A stretch of 22,110 nt of DNA from UBA1195 sp045598025 (GCA_045598025.1 JAZLLH010000045.1:1-22110), one strand, 5' to 3'; shown: positions 6,546 through 15,146, numbered from the stretch's first letter. The notes: generated by a model not told the origin, from the sequence alone. Numbers and translations are program-made.

Positions 6546-8432
6546 TTAGCGCAGGGTGATTTTTTGCATGGAAACGCCCGTTGCCGTACGGATTTTCATG
6601 ACATAGAGTCCGGCAGAAAGAGAACTGAGATCCAGACATTCCGTGCTTTGCTTCAAACGGGTGCGCAGCAGGCATCGGCCATTCATGTCCCACAATTCGG
6701 CCCATGTATTTCCGGATGTTTCCGGATTGTATATGAATACTTCGTTTTCACAGGGATTCGGGTAGATGCGGCATGTTTTTCCTTCCGCAGGCATATCCGA
6801 TGTTCCATTGGAAAGGAAGGCTTTCCGAACGGCTGCTGCCGCGTTGATTTTCCCGTATCCGAAGCGTTCTTCTCCATCGTGGCGGGTATCGTAGTCCTGG
6901 GTGGCGGTTTCTATCAGAATCTGTTTTACCTGTGCACTGCTCAATCGGGGATTGGCCTGCAGTACCAGAGCTGCCACACCGGCTGCGAAAGGTGATGACA
7001 TGGAAGTTCCCGATAGGGGTGCGAATCCGTACTCTCTGTCATTGAAAGTGATTTTTTTTGTATAACTTCCTGAAAAACGGTCTGTGAAGGAGGATATTCC
7101 TGCTACCACCTGATATCCCGGAGCAGAAATTTCCGGTTTTTTCTCTCCGTTCAGTCCCGGTCCGTAAGAAGAGAAGGAAGCAATGTTCCCGCCTCGGTTG
7201 GCTCCTCCGATTTTGTAGGAGGATTCGTGAGCGGCAATGGTAAGTGCGCAGGGAACAGCAGCAGGCATGCCCAAACCGAAATTCCGGTCTCCAGCTGTCC
7301 AACCGCTTTTGGCGGCCGAAAAAGCATCTCCCCAGTTTCCTACCAGATTGGTCAGTTCCACCAGGTTCCAGGCATGGAAGGTGCCACTGTCTGCGGTGAC
7401 GCAGAGTCCGATGGTGTATCCGTCCGGTGGGGTCTTGATTTTGAGCAGCACCTGTGGCCTTCCGTTGTAGGAATTGGATTTTTCAATGCGCGCATTGAAA
7501 CGGATGGTGTCGTGATGCAGGCTGTCGTCTACAATGCAGAATGTATCTATTACCCGGTCTGTATCAGTGGAAAAAAAGTCGCTTTGCTGCAGTTCTCGGA
7601 ATTGTCTGTCCATGCACAGCAGTGAAAAGCGGAATTCTGTTCCGGCGGAGGAAGTCATGCTGACCGCCTGTCCCCAGGTGTGTGTTTCGCCCTGCTGGTC
7701 AAAGGTGATTTGTGTTTTCAGGGTATCCGTGGCCTTCCGAAAGGTTCTGCTGAGGTGAAAATCAACATCTCCGTTGTTTCCACCGGAGGTAACGAAAAGC
7801 ACTCCTTTGTCGGATAGTTCCTGCATGACATCTGCCAGTCGGCCGCTTCCGTCCAGATTGCCCATATAGTAAAGGCCCCAGCTCATGTTGATGACCAATC
7901 GTTTCCCTTCTTCCTGAGCCACATTGTACATCCACTGAAAGGCATCAATGGCAGCCTGTTCGCTGACCAGAAAGGAGGCAAAAAGCAGGTCGGCTTCGGG
8001 TGCTACCCCTTTGTATGCGGTCCCGGCTCCCGCTCCGGCTGCGATGGAGGCTACATGGTTGCCGTGGTAGTTGTAACTGTATACGTTGGAAGTGTCACAT
8101 CCGGCCTGCAGCAGGGCTTCTTCCCCTACGATTTCCGTTCCGTAGGAGAAGCCCTCCGGAGCCGGTCCTTTCTGGCGCCATTGGTCCCAGGCTCTCAGTA
8201 CGCGGTAGCGTGTCATGGAAGTGTCGTAAAAAACCGGATGGGTGTAATCGAAACCCCAGTCGGTGAATCCGATAATGACACCTTCCCCATGAATGCCCTG
8301 AGGAAGTCCGCTGCCGTTCCACACGCTGTCCACGTGCCCATCCTTAACCGCTTTATCCAGCCACTGCTGGGCTTGTATGTTTTTGAGAAAAAAGCAGCAT
8401 ATTATAATGGGAATCAGTTTTTTGTAAATCAT
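6546..8432 (-). CDS. Secreted subtilisin-like (S8) peptidase with T9SS type A sorting domain
   Basis: This 628-residue exported serine endopeptidase has a signal peptide (MIYKKLIPIIICCFFLKNIQ, cut near AQA/Q at about 21-22). It then has a subtilisin catalytic domain with D58 in GFTDWG, H123 in HGNHVAS, oxyanion-hole asparagine in the SGGNNG stretch (219-220), and nucleophile S477 in SGTSMSSP. Between the Asn and the Ser lies a long insert of about 250 residues, partly beta-rich. The C-terminus (about 553-628) is a type A sorting domain: CRIYPNPCENE, then a short beta-sandwich, ending SAGLYVMKIRTATGVSMQKI. That predicts export through Sec, then T9SS, and anchoring or release at the cell surface. 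I chose the ATG at 8432 because it begins the signal peptide 10 bases after the preceding stop. An in-frame ATG at 8459 would overlap the upstream gene and add nine residues. It is the last gene of the prenyl synthase-mrdA-rodA-DUF4139 run. The substrate is unknown. Confidence 0.92.
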   Translation of the reverse strand: MIYKKLIPIIICCFFLKNIQAQQWLDKAVKDGHVDSVWNGSGLPQGIHGEGVIIGFTDWGFDYTHPVFYDTSMTRYRVLRAWDQWRQKGPAPEGFSYGTEIVGEEALLQAGCDTSNVYSYNYHGNHVASIAAGAGAGTAYKGVAPEADLLFASFLVSEQAAIDAFQWMYNVAQEEGKRLVINMSWGLYYMGNLDGSGRLADVMQELSDKGVLFVTSGGNNGDVDFHLSRTFRKATDTLKTQITFDQQGETHTWGQAVSMTSSAGTEFRFSLLCMDRQFRELQQSDFFSTDTDRVIDTFCIVDDSLHHDTIRFNARIEKSNSYNGRPQVLLKIKTPPDGYTIGLCVTADSGTFHAWNLVELTNLVGNWGDAFSAAKSGWTAGDRNFGLGMPAAVPCALTIAAHESSYKIGGANRGGNIASFSSYGPGLNGEKKPEISAPGYQVVAGISSFTDRFSGSYTKKITFNDREYGFAPLSGTSMSSPFAAGVAALVLQANPRLSSAQVKQILIETATQDYDTRHDGEERFGYGKINAAAAVRKAFLSNGTSDMPAEGKTCRIYPNPCENEVFIYNPETSGNTWAELWDMNGRCLLRTRLKQSTECLDLSSLSAGLYVMKIRTATGVSMQKITLR

Positions 8433-8442
8433 AATGCATTGT

Positions 8443-10242
8443 TTATTCGAGTTCAACACTTTGTTCTTTCGGGTACTTGACAGTGTATGTAACCTGGAAA
8501 GTACGGGTTTCGTTCGGTGCCAGTGTCATATCCCAGCTCAGAGTGCCGGTTTCTGCCTGATTGATGTCTGCTGAGGGAGTGTGTTCTGTCAGTTTCACTT
8601 CTATATCTTTGTCGGTGGAAACAGGGTACTGGTCTTTCAGAACGAAACGGACGCTTTTGCCCAGATTATTCTTGACGGTGATGAGATGGGAGCGGGTTTC
8701 GGTGGTGTTGGATCCCAGTGTTTTGGAGGAGGAAAAATCCGTACGTTTGCTTCGTTTTACCGTAATGCGCGGTTCGGAAGCCAGCGTCAAAGTGAGAAAT
8801 GAACTGGCCTTGCTTGTGTTCAGCTGCGTTTTGCTTATGAAACTTCCGTTGTAGGAAATGGTGGCAGTTCCCGGAAGCAGGTTGTACTTGGCCCAGTCAG
8901 ACAGATTTGCCATAAGGTAGGTCTCGGCCACGAGTTTGGGCGCAGCATAGTAGTAATATTCCGCTTTGATCTCATGCTTTTTCAGTTCAATCAGTTGGGC
9001 TTTGCCATTGCCTGCTATGTTATAGGGCAGCCCGATGGCGTAACTGGTTTCCACTTCGTCTCCCTGAAGCTGGACAAAGTCATCCATGGATTTGGTAGTG
9101 GCTACATAGGTAGTGGCGTAGGTTCCATATTTCCGTTGAGCCTCTTCCGGCTCCAGTATTTTGAGATCGGCCAGGTAGGCGGGGTCTATGCTTTCGTATT
9201 CCTGTTTGGAAATAGCGTTTCCGTCCAGCAGGTAAATGGAGGAGGCTTGTGCTGTCTGAGCGGATTGGTTTTCTGCGCAATCTTCTTCAATACTGCAGTT
9301 CTGTATGGTAGGTATGGCGGTGCGGACCTTGGCGTTTTTGTACAGTACGGGGGCGCGCATTTCTTTTTTGTAACGCAGGAACCAGGTGGAAAATTCAGGT
9401 GCGGTATTGCTCTGATTGGGTCTGGCGTTGGATAAATTGAGTCGGACCTGTTCCCAATCCAGTCCGGTGGTTTGGCGTACCTGAGCCTTGGCAGTCAGTA
9501 TGACAGGTTCTCCTATTTTGTGGATTTGAATGTCGTAAATCGGTGTCCATGAGGCTTTTGTTGTATAATAAGTGATGGTAAAATCCGCTTTTCCGGCCAA
9601 GGGAGCGGAAACGGCGGCTGTTACGACTCCGCTGTGGAGACGTTCTTTGGATTCATCCTGTGCAATTTGGTTTTTCAGGCGAGTGATACGCTGGTTCAGC
9701 TGGCTTTGCAGTTCCTTTTCCTCATCCAGGCTTTTTTGAAGGGCCGGTGCTTTGGCCTTGTACAAATCCATGTTGGCAGACAGTTCGGCCGGGCTCAGGA
9801 TTTTTTCTTTCTGTTGGGTGTTGTTGGCTATCCCGTCGGAAAGGGTTTTCAGCAGTTTGTTGTCGACTTGAATGGCATTGAGGACGTCCTGCAATTGCTT
9901 CTGACAGATTTTGAGCGAGTCTCGTAATTTTTGCAGATGGGCTGTCTCGCTTTTGACGCTGAGGTAATCGGTAGAAAATTCAACGGAAGAGAGAATGACG
10001 CTGCCATTGGAGCAGGTCACTTTCAGGCTTCCCGTTTCTATGGACGGGCAAAGACCGTCGAACTGCACTTCCTGCGCTCCGTTTTTCAGTACAACGGATG
10101 CTGTATGGGTCAGGGAAGCTCCCTGCAGGTAAACCGAGGCTTGGGTGAGTTTGGCCCTTACTCTTTGCTGGGCTGCATTCTGAGCGAAGGATGTACCCAG
10201 AATAAAAAGCAGAATCAGGATGGAAACAGCATTTTTTTTCAT
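8443..10242 (-). CDS. DUF4139/DUF4140 (MuiA-like) exported protein
   Basis: This 599-residue protein begins with a clear signal peptide (MKKNAVSILILLFILGTSFA). Next comes the DUF4140 N-terminal domain (about 28-125, with VYLQGASLTHTASVVLKNG), which runs into a helical, coiled-coil region (about 100-200, rich in QKQLQD, KELQSQLNQ). The DUF4139 domain follows from about 215 (TITYYTTKASWTPIYDI, LDWEQVRLNLSNARP) to the end, which closes with TLSWDMTLAPNETRTFQVTY. Family members are called mucoidy-inhibitor-like, but the biochemical role is unknown. It probably sits in the periplasm or at the outer membrane. An unusual segment at about 335-376, in the middle of DUF4139, resembles the plug motif of TonB-dependent receptors (see findings). 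I chose the ATG at 10242 because it opens the signal peptide. The 33 codons upstream overlap rodA. The gene starts 37 bases after rodA and ends 10 bases before the peptidase start, so it looks operonic with both. Confidence 0.9.
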   Translation of the reverse strand: MKKNAVSILILLFILGTSFAQNAAQQRVRAKLTQASVYLQGASLTHTASVVLKNGAQEVQFDGLCPSIETGSLKVTCSNGSVILSSVEFSTDYLSVKSETAHLQKLRDSLKICQKQLQDVLNAIQVDNKLLKTLSDGIANNTQQKEKILSPAELSANMDLYKAKAPALQKSLDEEKELQSQLNQRITRLKNQIAQDESKERLHSGVVTAAVSAPLAGKADFTITYYTTKASWTPIYDIQIHKIGEPVILTAKAQVRQTTGLDWEQVRLNLSNARPNQSNTAPEFSTWFLRYKKEMRAPVLYKNAKVRTAIPTIQNCSIEEDCAENQSAQTAQASSIYLLDGNAISKQEYESIDPAYLADLKILEPEEAQRKYGTYATTYVATTKSMDDFVQLQGDEVETSYAIGLPYNIAGNGKAQLIELKKHEIKAEYYYYAAPKLVAETYLMANLSDWAKYNLLPGTATISYNGSFISKTQLNTSKASSFLTLTLASEPRITVKRSKRTDFSSSKTLGSNTTETRSHLITVKNNLGKSVRFVLKDQYPVSTDKDIEVKLTEHTPSADINQAETGTLSWDMTLAPNETRTFQVTYTVKYPKEQSVELE

Positions 10243-10279
10243 GATTTTGAGTTTTAGATGATTTTCAAAAGAGGTTTTT

Positions 10280-11515
10280 CTACCAGCTGTTGGCTTTTGC
10301 ATCCAGCGAGATGTAGGTAAACAGCATGCAGGTATAGGCAATCAGTGAGGAGCCTCCGTAACTGATGAAAGGAAGCGGTATCCCGATGACCGGCAGCAGG
10401 CCGAGGGTCATGCCGATGTTGATGGTCAGATGGGAAAAGAAGATGCAGGCAATGCTATAGCCGTAAATACGGATAAAGGGATCCCGTTGTTCTTCCGAAC
10501 GATTGATGAGTCTGTAAATCAGCAGGCCATACATTAAAATGAGCAAAGCTGAACCCAAGAATCCCCACTCTTCGCCTATAGTGCAGAAAATGAAATCAGT
10601 GCTTTGTTCCGGGACGAAGTTCATCGTGGTTTGAGTTCCTTTCATGAATCCCTGTCCGAACAGTCCTCCGGAGCCGATGGCAATTTTGGACTGATTGACA
10701 TTGTAACCTATGCCTTTGGTGTCGTGATTCATGCCGAGCACCACTTCAATACGGGCTTTCTGATAGTCCTGCAGGGCGTGTTCGTACAGACTGTGTACGG
10801 AAACTACGTAAAGAATGGCGATGCCGTAAGCCAGCAGTACTTTTGTGAAATATTTCCGGTGTTTGCGTATTCTCCAGAAAATCCAGGCAAAAACAAGGCT
10901 TACCACCAGCAGCAGAATCCATTGTTTGACAATGATGGACAGAATCAGCAGGACGATGAGTGAAATGCCGATGGTAAGCACCCATCCGGTCAATCCTTCC
11001 CTGAACAGCATGAAGACAAGGAAAACAAAGGGAATGGCCGATCCCATGTCATTTTGCATCAAGATGAAAAGGATGGGAGCGAAGATGATGAGCAAGGCTG
11101 GCCACAGGTATTTGAAATTGCTGATATTGTTTTTGGGGTCCGACAGATAGCGTGCCAAAAGCAGACAGGTCGAATACTTGGCGAATTCGGCCGGTTGTAT
11201 GCCGAATCCCCCAATCATCAGCCAGGAACTGGCTCCATTGGTTTTTTTTCCTATAAATGCTGCCAAAAATACCAGTACAAGGGTGAAAATATAAAATGGC
11301 AGTGTCATGTTCCGGTAGAACTGACTGCTCAACAGCATCAGAAAAAGTGCTGTCAGGCCGGATATGCAGATCCATATCAGTTGTCTTCCGTAGTTGGCAC
11401 TGAAAGTGAAACTGTCGTTGAAGGTGGTGGAAAAAATGTTCAGCCATCCGAATCCTGTAAAAAACAGGAATAGCAGTATCAGTGCGACATCTGTATAATT
11501 TTTTCTTTGGGGCAT
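10280..11515 (-). CDS. rodA: Rod-shape peptidoglycan glycosyltransferase RodA (SEDS family)
   Basis: This 411-residue polytopic membrane protein of the FtsW/RodA/SpoVE (SEDS) family polymerises lipid II into glycan strands during cell elongation, working with the transpeptidase PBP2 encoded just upstream. Visible family marks are FGIQPAEFAKYSTCLLLARY in the middle of the protein, QNDMGSAIPF, GIGYNVNQSKIAIGSGGLFGQG, and the terminal block PVIGIPLPFISYGGSSLIAY. The hydrophobic pattern gives roughly ten membrane segments, starting at residues 9-27. Identity as RodA rather than FtsW rests on the family residues and on pairing with mrdA. The start codon lies 3 bases after the mrdA stop, so the two are surely cotranscribed. 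The downstream DUF4139 gene follows after 37 bases. Confidence 0.96.
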   Translation of the reverse strand: MPQRKNYTDVALILLFLFFTGFGWLNIFSTTFNDSFTFSANYGRQLIWICISGLTALFLMLLSSQFYRNMTLPFYIFTLVLVFLAAFIGKKTNGASSWLMIGGFGIQPAEFAKYSTCLLLARYLSDPKNNISNFKYLWPALLIIFAPILFILMQNDMGSAIPFVFLVFMLFREGLTGWVLTIGISLIVLLILSIIVKQWILLLVVSLVFAWIFWRIRKHRKYFTKVLLAYGIAILYVVSVHSLYEHALQDYQKARIEVVLGMNHDTKGIGYNVNQSKIAIGSGGLFGQGFMKGTQTTMNFVPEQSTDFIFCTIGEEWGFLGSALLILMYGLLIYRLINRSEEQRDPFIRIYGYSIACIFFSHLTINIGMTLGLLPVIGIPLPFISYGGSSLIAYTCMLFTYISLDAKANSW

Positions 11516-11518
11516 GGT

Positions 11519-13348
11519 CTATCGGATAACGGCGTTTTTGATTCTTTCTTCCAGGTCAGGGCGGGTGATGGTGTCGGTCAGGTATTTTTCAATCATCAGT
11601 CCTGCAATGGGGCCTGCCCAGGTTGCTCCGAAACCGGCATTTTCCACGATGACGGAAATGGCGATTTTCGGATTTTCGGTAGGACCATAGCACACCAGAA
11701 TGGAGTGGTCTTTCCCGTGCGGGTTTTGTGCAGTGCCGGTTTTTCCTCCCAAGGAGAATCCGGGCACGGCTGCACTCCGGGCCGTGCCGGCCAGGCAGGC
11801 CCGCTTCATTCCTTCGATGACGGGCTCGAAATAGACCGGATTGACGGCGACTTTGTGTCTGGTGGAAAAGCGGGTGTTCAGGCTGTCCTGTTTTCCGATG
11901 GCCTTCACCAGGTGGGGAGAGTAATAGTAGCCTTTATTGGCGATAATGGAGACCAGATTGGCCAGCTGCACCGGCGTGACCATGATTTCTCCCTGTCCGA
12001 TGGATAGCGAAATGATGGTGGTGGCTCTCCATCGGCCTTCTCCATAAAAGCGGTCATAGAATGCGGAGGTGGGTATGCTTCCGCTTTTTTCGTAGGAAAG
12101 GTCAGTGTCAAACCGATTCCCGAAACCAAAACTGCATACTTTCTCATGCCAGGCATCGTAGGCTTCCTTTGTGGTTTTGTATTTCTTGCGGTTTTCCAGT
12201 ATGGCTTTGAAATCATAACAGAACCAGGCATTGCAGGAAGTCTGTATGGCCGAGGGCATGTCCAGGGGAGAAGGGTGAGAGTGGCAGCCCAATTTGTGTC
12301 CGTGTCCGTAGGGAAATCCTCCATAGCAGGGGAAACGGCTGTCAGGGGTAACAACACCTTCTTCCATACCGATCAGTGCCTGTACCAGTTTGAAGGTAGA
12401 GCCCGGAGGGTACATGGCCATCAGTGCACGGTTGAACAGCGGCTTTTCAATGGAGTCGGCATTCAGCATGGCGTAATTGGCTCCTCTTTCGCGTCCGACC
12501 AGCAGGGCAGGATCATAGGAAGGAGAGGTGACCAGACAGAGTATTTCGCCTGTGCTGGGTTCAATGGCCACGATGCTGCCCCTTTTGCCCTGCATCAGTA
12601 TTTCTCCGTATTCCTGCAGTTTTTTGTCCAAGGTGGTCCACAAGTCTTTCCCAGGAATGGCGGCCGTATCGTATTTCCCGTTTTCATAGGATCCTTTTTC
12701 CTGGTTGAGATTGTTTACCAATTTGATTTTGAAACCTTTTTTCCCACGCAGCACTTCCTCATAAGAGCGTTCTATGCCCGATTTCCCGATGTAGTCGCCC
12801 ATTTTGTAGTAGCTGTCCTTTTCCATGTCATTGTAGTTTACTTCCGCAATGTAGCCGAGAGTGTGGGCGGCTGCAGGAGTTTGGTAACTGCGGGTAGTAC
12901 GGGCTTGCATGTAGAATCCTCCGCATCGGTACATGCTTTCCTCCAGATAATTATGCTGCTCTTCGCTCAGTTGGCGCATAAAGATGGATGCTGCGTAGGT
13001 AGAGTATTTTCTGGCTTTTTCAAGGCGTTCGTTGAAATCGGAATCGGATATGCACAATATGCTGCACAATTCCTTGCGGCTCTCATCGGATAATTTTACC
13101 TGCCTCGGAATGACCATCAGGTCATAGGATATGGCATTGTTAACCAAAAGATTGCCATGCCTGTCATAAATCAGTCCGCGGGGAGGAAAATCATCCATAT
13201 AGCGGAGGGCATTTTTCCGGGCCTTGATGTCCCATTGTTCATCCAGAAGCTGCAACTGGAACAGGCGCAGCAGGAATACTGCGATGACTGTTCCGAAAAA
13301 AAACAATATGATTTTTTTTCTGTATGCGAAGGAGGATGTCCCGTCCAT
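11519..13348 (-). CDS. mrdA: Penicillin-binding protein 2 (peptidoglycan transpeptidase)
   Basis: This 609-residue class B PBP cross-links glycan strands during lateral wall growth as the partner of RodA. It has one N-terminal membrane anchor (about 11-36), then the pedestal domain beginning PPRGLIYDRHGNLLVNN (55-71) and GKSGIERSYEEVLRG (188-202). The transpeptidase domain carries all three catalytic motifs: S317-T-F-K320 in YPPGSTFK, S371-C-N in TSCNAWF, and K536-T-G in GGKTGTAQ. Between the first two motifs is a Cys/His-rich stretch (C341, H349, H351, C355, H356, H358) that could bind a metal, as reported for a site in this part of E. coli PBP2. Length and motif spacing are normal. The start lies 5 bases after the prenyl synthase stop, and rodA follows 3 bases after its own stop. 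mreB, mreC and mreD, which often precede this pair, are not in the window. Confidence 0.96.
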   Translation of the reverse strand: MDGTSSFAYRKKIILFFFGTVIAVFLLRLFQLQLLDEQWDIKARKNALRYMDDFPPRGLIYDRHGNLLVNNAISYDLMVIPRQVKLSDESRKELCSILCISDSDFNERLEKARKYSTYAASIFMRQLSEEQHNYLEESMYRCGGFYMQARTTRSYQTPAAAHTLGYIAEVNYNDMEKDSYYKMGDYIGKSGIERSYEEVLRGKKGFKIKLVNNLNQEKGSYENGKYDTAAIPGKDLWTTLDKKLQEYGEILMQGKRGSIVAIEPSTGEILCLVTSPSYDPALLVGRERGANYAMLNADSIEKPLFNRALMAMYPPGSTFKLVQALIGMEEGVVTPDSRFPCYGGFPYGHGHKLGCHSHPSPLDMPSAIQTSCNAWFCYDFKAILENRKKYKTTKEAYDAWHEKVCSFGFGNRFDTDLSYEKSGSIPTSAFYDRFYGEGRWRATTIISLSIGQGEIMVTPVQLANLVSIIANKGYYYSPHLVKAIGKQDSLNTRFSTRHKVAVNPVYFEPVIEGMKRACLAGTARSAAVPGFSLGGKTGTAQNPHGKDHSILVCYGPTENPKIAISVIVENAGFGATWAGPIAGLMIEKYLTDTITRPDLEERIKNAVIR

Positions 13349-13353
13349 TGGAT

Positions 13354-14319
13354 TTAGAATTCCCTGTACATTAAGCGTTTGGCAAAATCTCGTAACTCGG
13401 TAGTGTGCTCGGAATCAAGTTGTAGAGAGTCTAAAAAATGCAAGGCCTTCTGGTAGTATTCTCTGATCTGTGTTTCGGCCACATCCCGGATGTGGCAACT
13501 GTCATACAGAGACTTGACGGTTTCAAATTTTTCCTCTCTTTGGAAATCGTTTCTCGAAAAATAGTATTTTAATTTTGTCAACTCTTCTCCTTGAAGCAGT
13601 TCCATCGCTTTGACCGAAAGGAAGGTTTTTTTGTTGGTGGCAATATCGTCTCCGATGGTTTTTCCCAACTTTTTCGTCTGTCCGTATACATCCAGCAGGT
13701 CGTCCTGTATCTGGAATGCCAGTCCGATGTGAATACCGAAATCGTAAAAGGCGTTCTGACGTTCTTGGGAAGCATTGGCCGCAATGGCTCCCGCTTTCAT
13801 GCAGGCACCCAGCAGAACAGAGGTTTTCAGACGGATCATGTCGATGTATTCCTCAACTGAAACGTTTTCCCTGCTTTCAAAGTCAATGTCCATCTGTTGT
13901 CCTTCGCATATTTTGATAAAGGTATCCGTCTGAAGGTCATACAGCTTGTGGGCACCTATGGAAGGGTATTTCAGCAACAGGTCATAGGAAAGGCCAAGCA
14001 GCGTGTCTCCGGCCAAAATGGCCGTGCTTGTTCCCCATTTTTTGTATACAGTTTCCTGTCCGCGGCGCAAATCCGACTCGTCCATGATATCGTCATGTAT
14101 AAGGGTAAAATTGTGGAGCAGTTCCAGAGCAACGGCCGGATAGATGGCCTGTTTTGGATTGCCTCCCAAGGTGTGGCAGGCAATCATGCACAATTCCGGA
14201 CGCAGGCGTTTCCCTCCCTGCGCCAGTGTATAGCGAATGGGGTCGTACAGATTGGCCGGTCGTTTGGGAATAGAAAGTGACGCTATGAATTCGTTGATTT
14301 GCAAAGTATAGTTAGGCAT
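13354..14319 (-). CDS. Short-chain polyprenyl diphosphate synthase (FPP/GGPP type)
   Basis: This 321-residue trans-isoprenyl diphosphate synthase condenses isopentenyl diphosphate onto an allylic primer in the cytoplasm. Visible motifs are GGKRLRP at 35-41, the first Asp-rich motif D76-D-I-M-D80 in LIHDDIMDESDLRRG, GDTLL, and the second Asp-rich motif QDDLLD at 205-210, followed by GKTIGDDIATNKKT. The first motif has no two-residue insert, and the residue five before it is aromatic (F71). In the family this arrangement limits the chain to about C15-C20, so FPP or GGPP is the likely product rather than a long quinone tail; this is inference. The product would feed undecaprenyl phosphate and quinone synthesis, which makes sense ahead of mrdA and rodA. 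It is the first gene of that run. Its ATG lies 17 bases past the tonB terminator hairpin, and no good promoter box lies between. Confidence 0.93.
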   Translation of the reverse strand: MPNYTLQINEFIASLSIPKRPANLYDPIRYTLAQGGKRLRPELCMIACHTLGGNPKQAIYPAVALELLHNFTLIHDDIMDESDLRRGQETVYKKWGTSTAILAGDTLLGLSYDLLLKYPSIGAHKLYDLQTDTFIKICEGQQMDIDFESRENVSVEEYIDMIRLKTSVLLGACMKAGAIAANASQERQNAFYDFGIHIGLAFQIQDDLLDVYGQTKKLGKTIGDDIATNKKTFLSVKAMELLQGEELTKLKYYFSRNDFQREEKFETVKSLYDSCHIRDVAETQIREYYQKALHFLDSLQLDSEHTTELRDFAKRLMYREF

Positions 14320-14332
14320 GTTTTTTTATTTT

Positions 14333-14374
14333 AAAATCAAATAGAGGCCTCTGATTATCAAAGCCTCTATTTGA
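14333..14374 (-). terminator. Hairpin terminator after the TonB-like gene
   Basis: TCAAATAGAGGC at 14337-14348 and GCCTCTATTTGA at 14363-14374 form a perfect 12-bp stem around a 14-base loop. Read on the minus strand it follows the TonB-like stop by 28 bases and is followed by TTTT (complement of 14333-14336). It also sits in the leader of the prenyl synthase gene, whose promoter I could not identify, so partial read-through is possible. Confidence 0.72.
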
Positions 14375-14402
14375 AAATTTATCGCAAACAACAGGTTAAC
14401 GG

Positions 14403-15092
14403 CTAATTGGAAAGTTGGAAATTGATGGGAAGCGTGAAACGGCAACGCACGGCTTTGTTTCTCTGTTTTCCCGGAGTCCATTTCGGCATCATCTTGACAA
14501 CCCTAAGGGCTTCCTCATCCAAGGACGGTGCTTTACCTCTCTTGATGCGGATGTTGGAAAGGGATCCGTCCGGTTCAACTACAAATTCAACAGTCACTCT
14601 TCCCTGCAGTCCTGCATTTTTTGCAACCGTCGGGTAAACCAGATTTTCACGCAGGAATTTCATTCGGGCTTCATCACCACCGGGGAATTCGGGAATCACT
14701 TCCACGAATTCAAAGATTTCCGCTTCCTGGGTTTCTTCTTCCTGAACCTCTTCTACGTAGTCGTAGTGATCTGTAATGTCATCTTGGTCGGTATTTACAT
14801 CAATTTCTATTTCGTTGTCAATTTTCATGTTGTCGTTCACGATGTCAAGTACCGAATTGTTGACTGCAGGTGCTGGAGGTGGAGGTGGAAGTTCAGGCTC
14901 TCTCTTGGTTTGAAGAACCTGTTCTTCTTCAGCTTCCACGCTTGTGGAAACAATGATAGTCTCTTGTTTTTCTCTAGGCCCGACCAACTCAAAAGCCATC
15001 AAAGTGAGTGCGAGGGCTGCGCACAATCCGATTTCAAAGAAAAGAGGTTTTCTCCATTCCAGATCGGCTTTTTCTGATTTTTTAGTTTCCAT
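14403..15092 (-). CDS. TonB-family energy transducer
   Basis: This 229-residue inner-membrane protein should couple the proton-motive force to outer-membrane TonB-dependent transporters. It has a short cytoplasmic start, one membrane segment (about 18-37, FFEIGLCAALALTLMAFELV), a short proline run (PELPPPPPAPAV, 66-77), a periplasmic linker, and the C-terminal TonB domain (about 132-229). That domain shows FPGGDEARMKFLRENLVYP, GLQGRVTVEFVVEPDGS, LDEEALRVVKMMPKWTPGKQ and the end RFTLPINFQL, all standard for Bacteroidota TonB proteins. The linker at 82-133 is strikingly acidic rather than Pro/Lys-rich. No exbB or exbD is adjacent, so it is one of probably several TonB paralogues. It has its own promoter box (15138-15146) and terminator (14333-14374). 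Confidence 0.93.
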   Translation of the reverse strand: METKKSEKADLEWRKPLFFEIGLCAALALTLMAFELVGPREKQETIIVSTSVEAEEEQVLQTKREPELPPPPPAPAVNNSVLDIVNDNMKIDNEIEIDVNTDQDDITDHYDYVEEVQEEETQEAEIFEFVEVIPEFPGGDEARMKFLRENLVYPTVAKNAGLQGRVTVEFVVEPDGSLSNIRIKRGKAPSLDEEALRVVKMMPKWTPGKQRNKAVRCRFTLPINFQLSN

Positions 15093-15137
15093 AGTATCAG
15101 ATATTTAATGTTAAATGCACACAAGCGTGCTTGTTTC

Positions 15138-15146
15138 GCAAAAATA
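15138..15146 (-). promoter_or_regulatory. Bacteroidota -7 promoter box for the TonB-like gene
   Basis: The minus strand reads TATTTTTGC, an exact match to TAnnTTTGC, 45 bases before the ATG. A TTG lies about 21 bases further upstream in a T-rich stretch and could serve as the -33 element. Confidence 0.55.

Noticed and set aside
10243..10341. A 33-residue extension of the DUF4139 protein into rodA.
   Set aside because: It would bury the clear signal peptide that starts at 10242.
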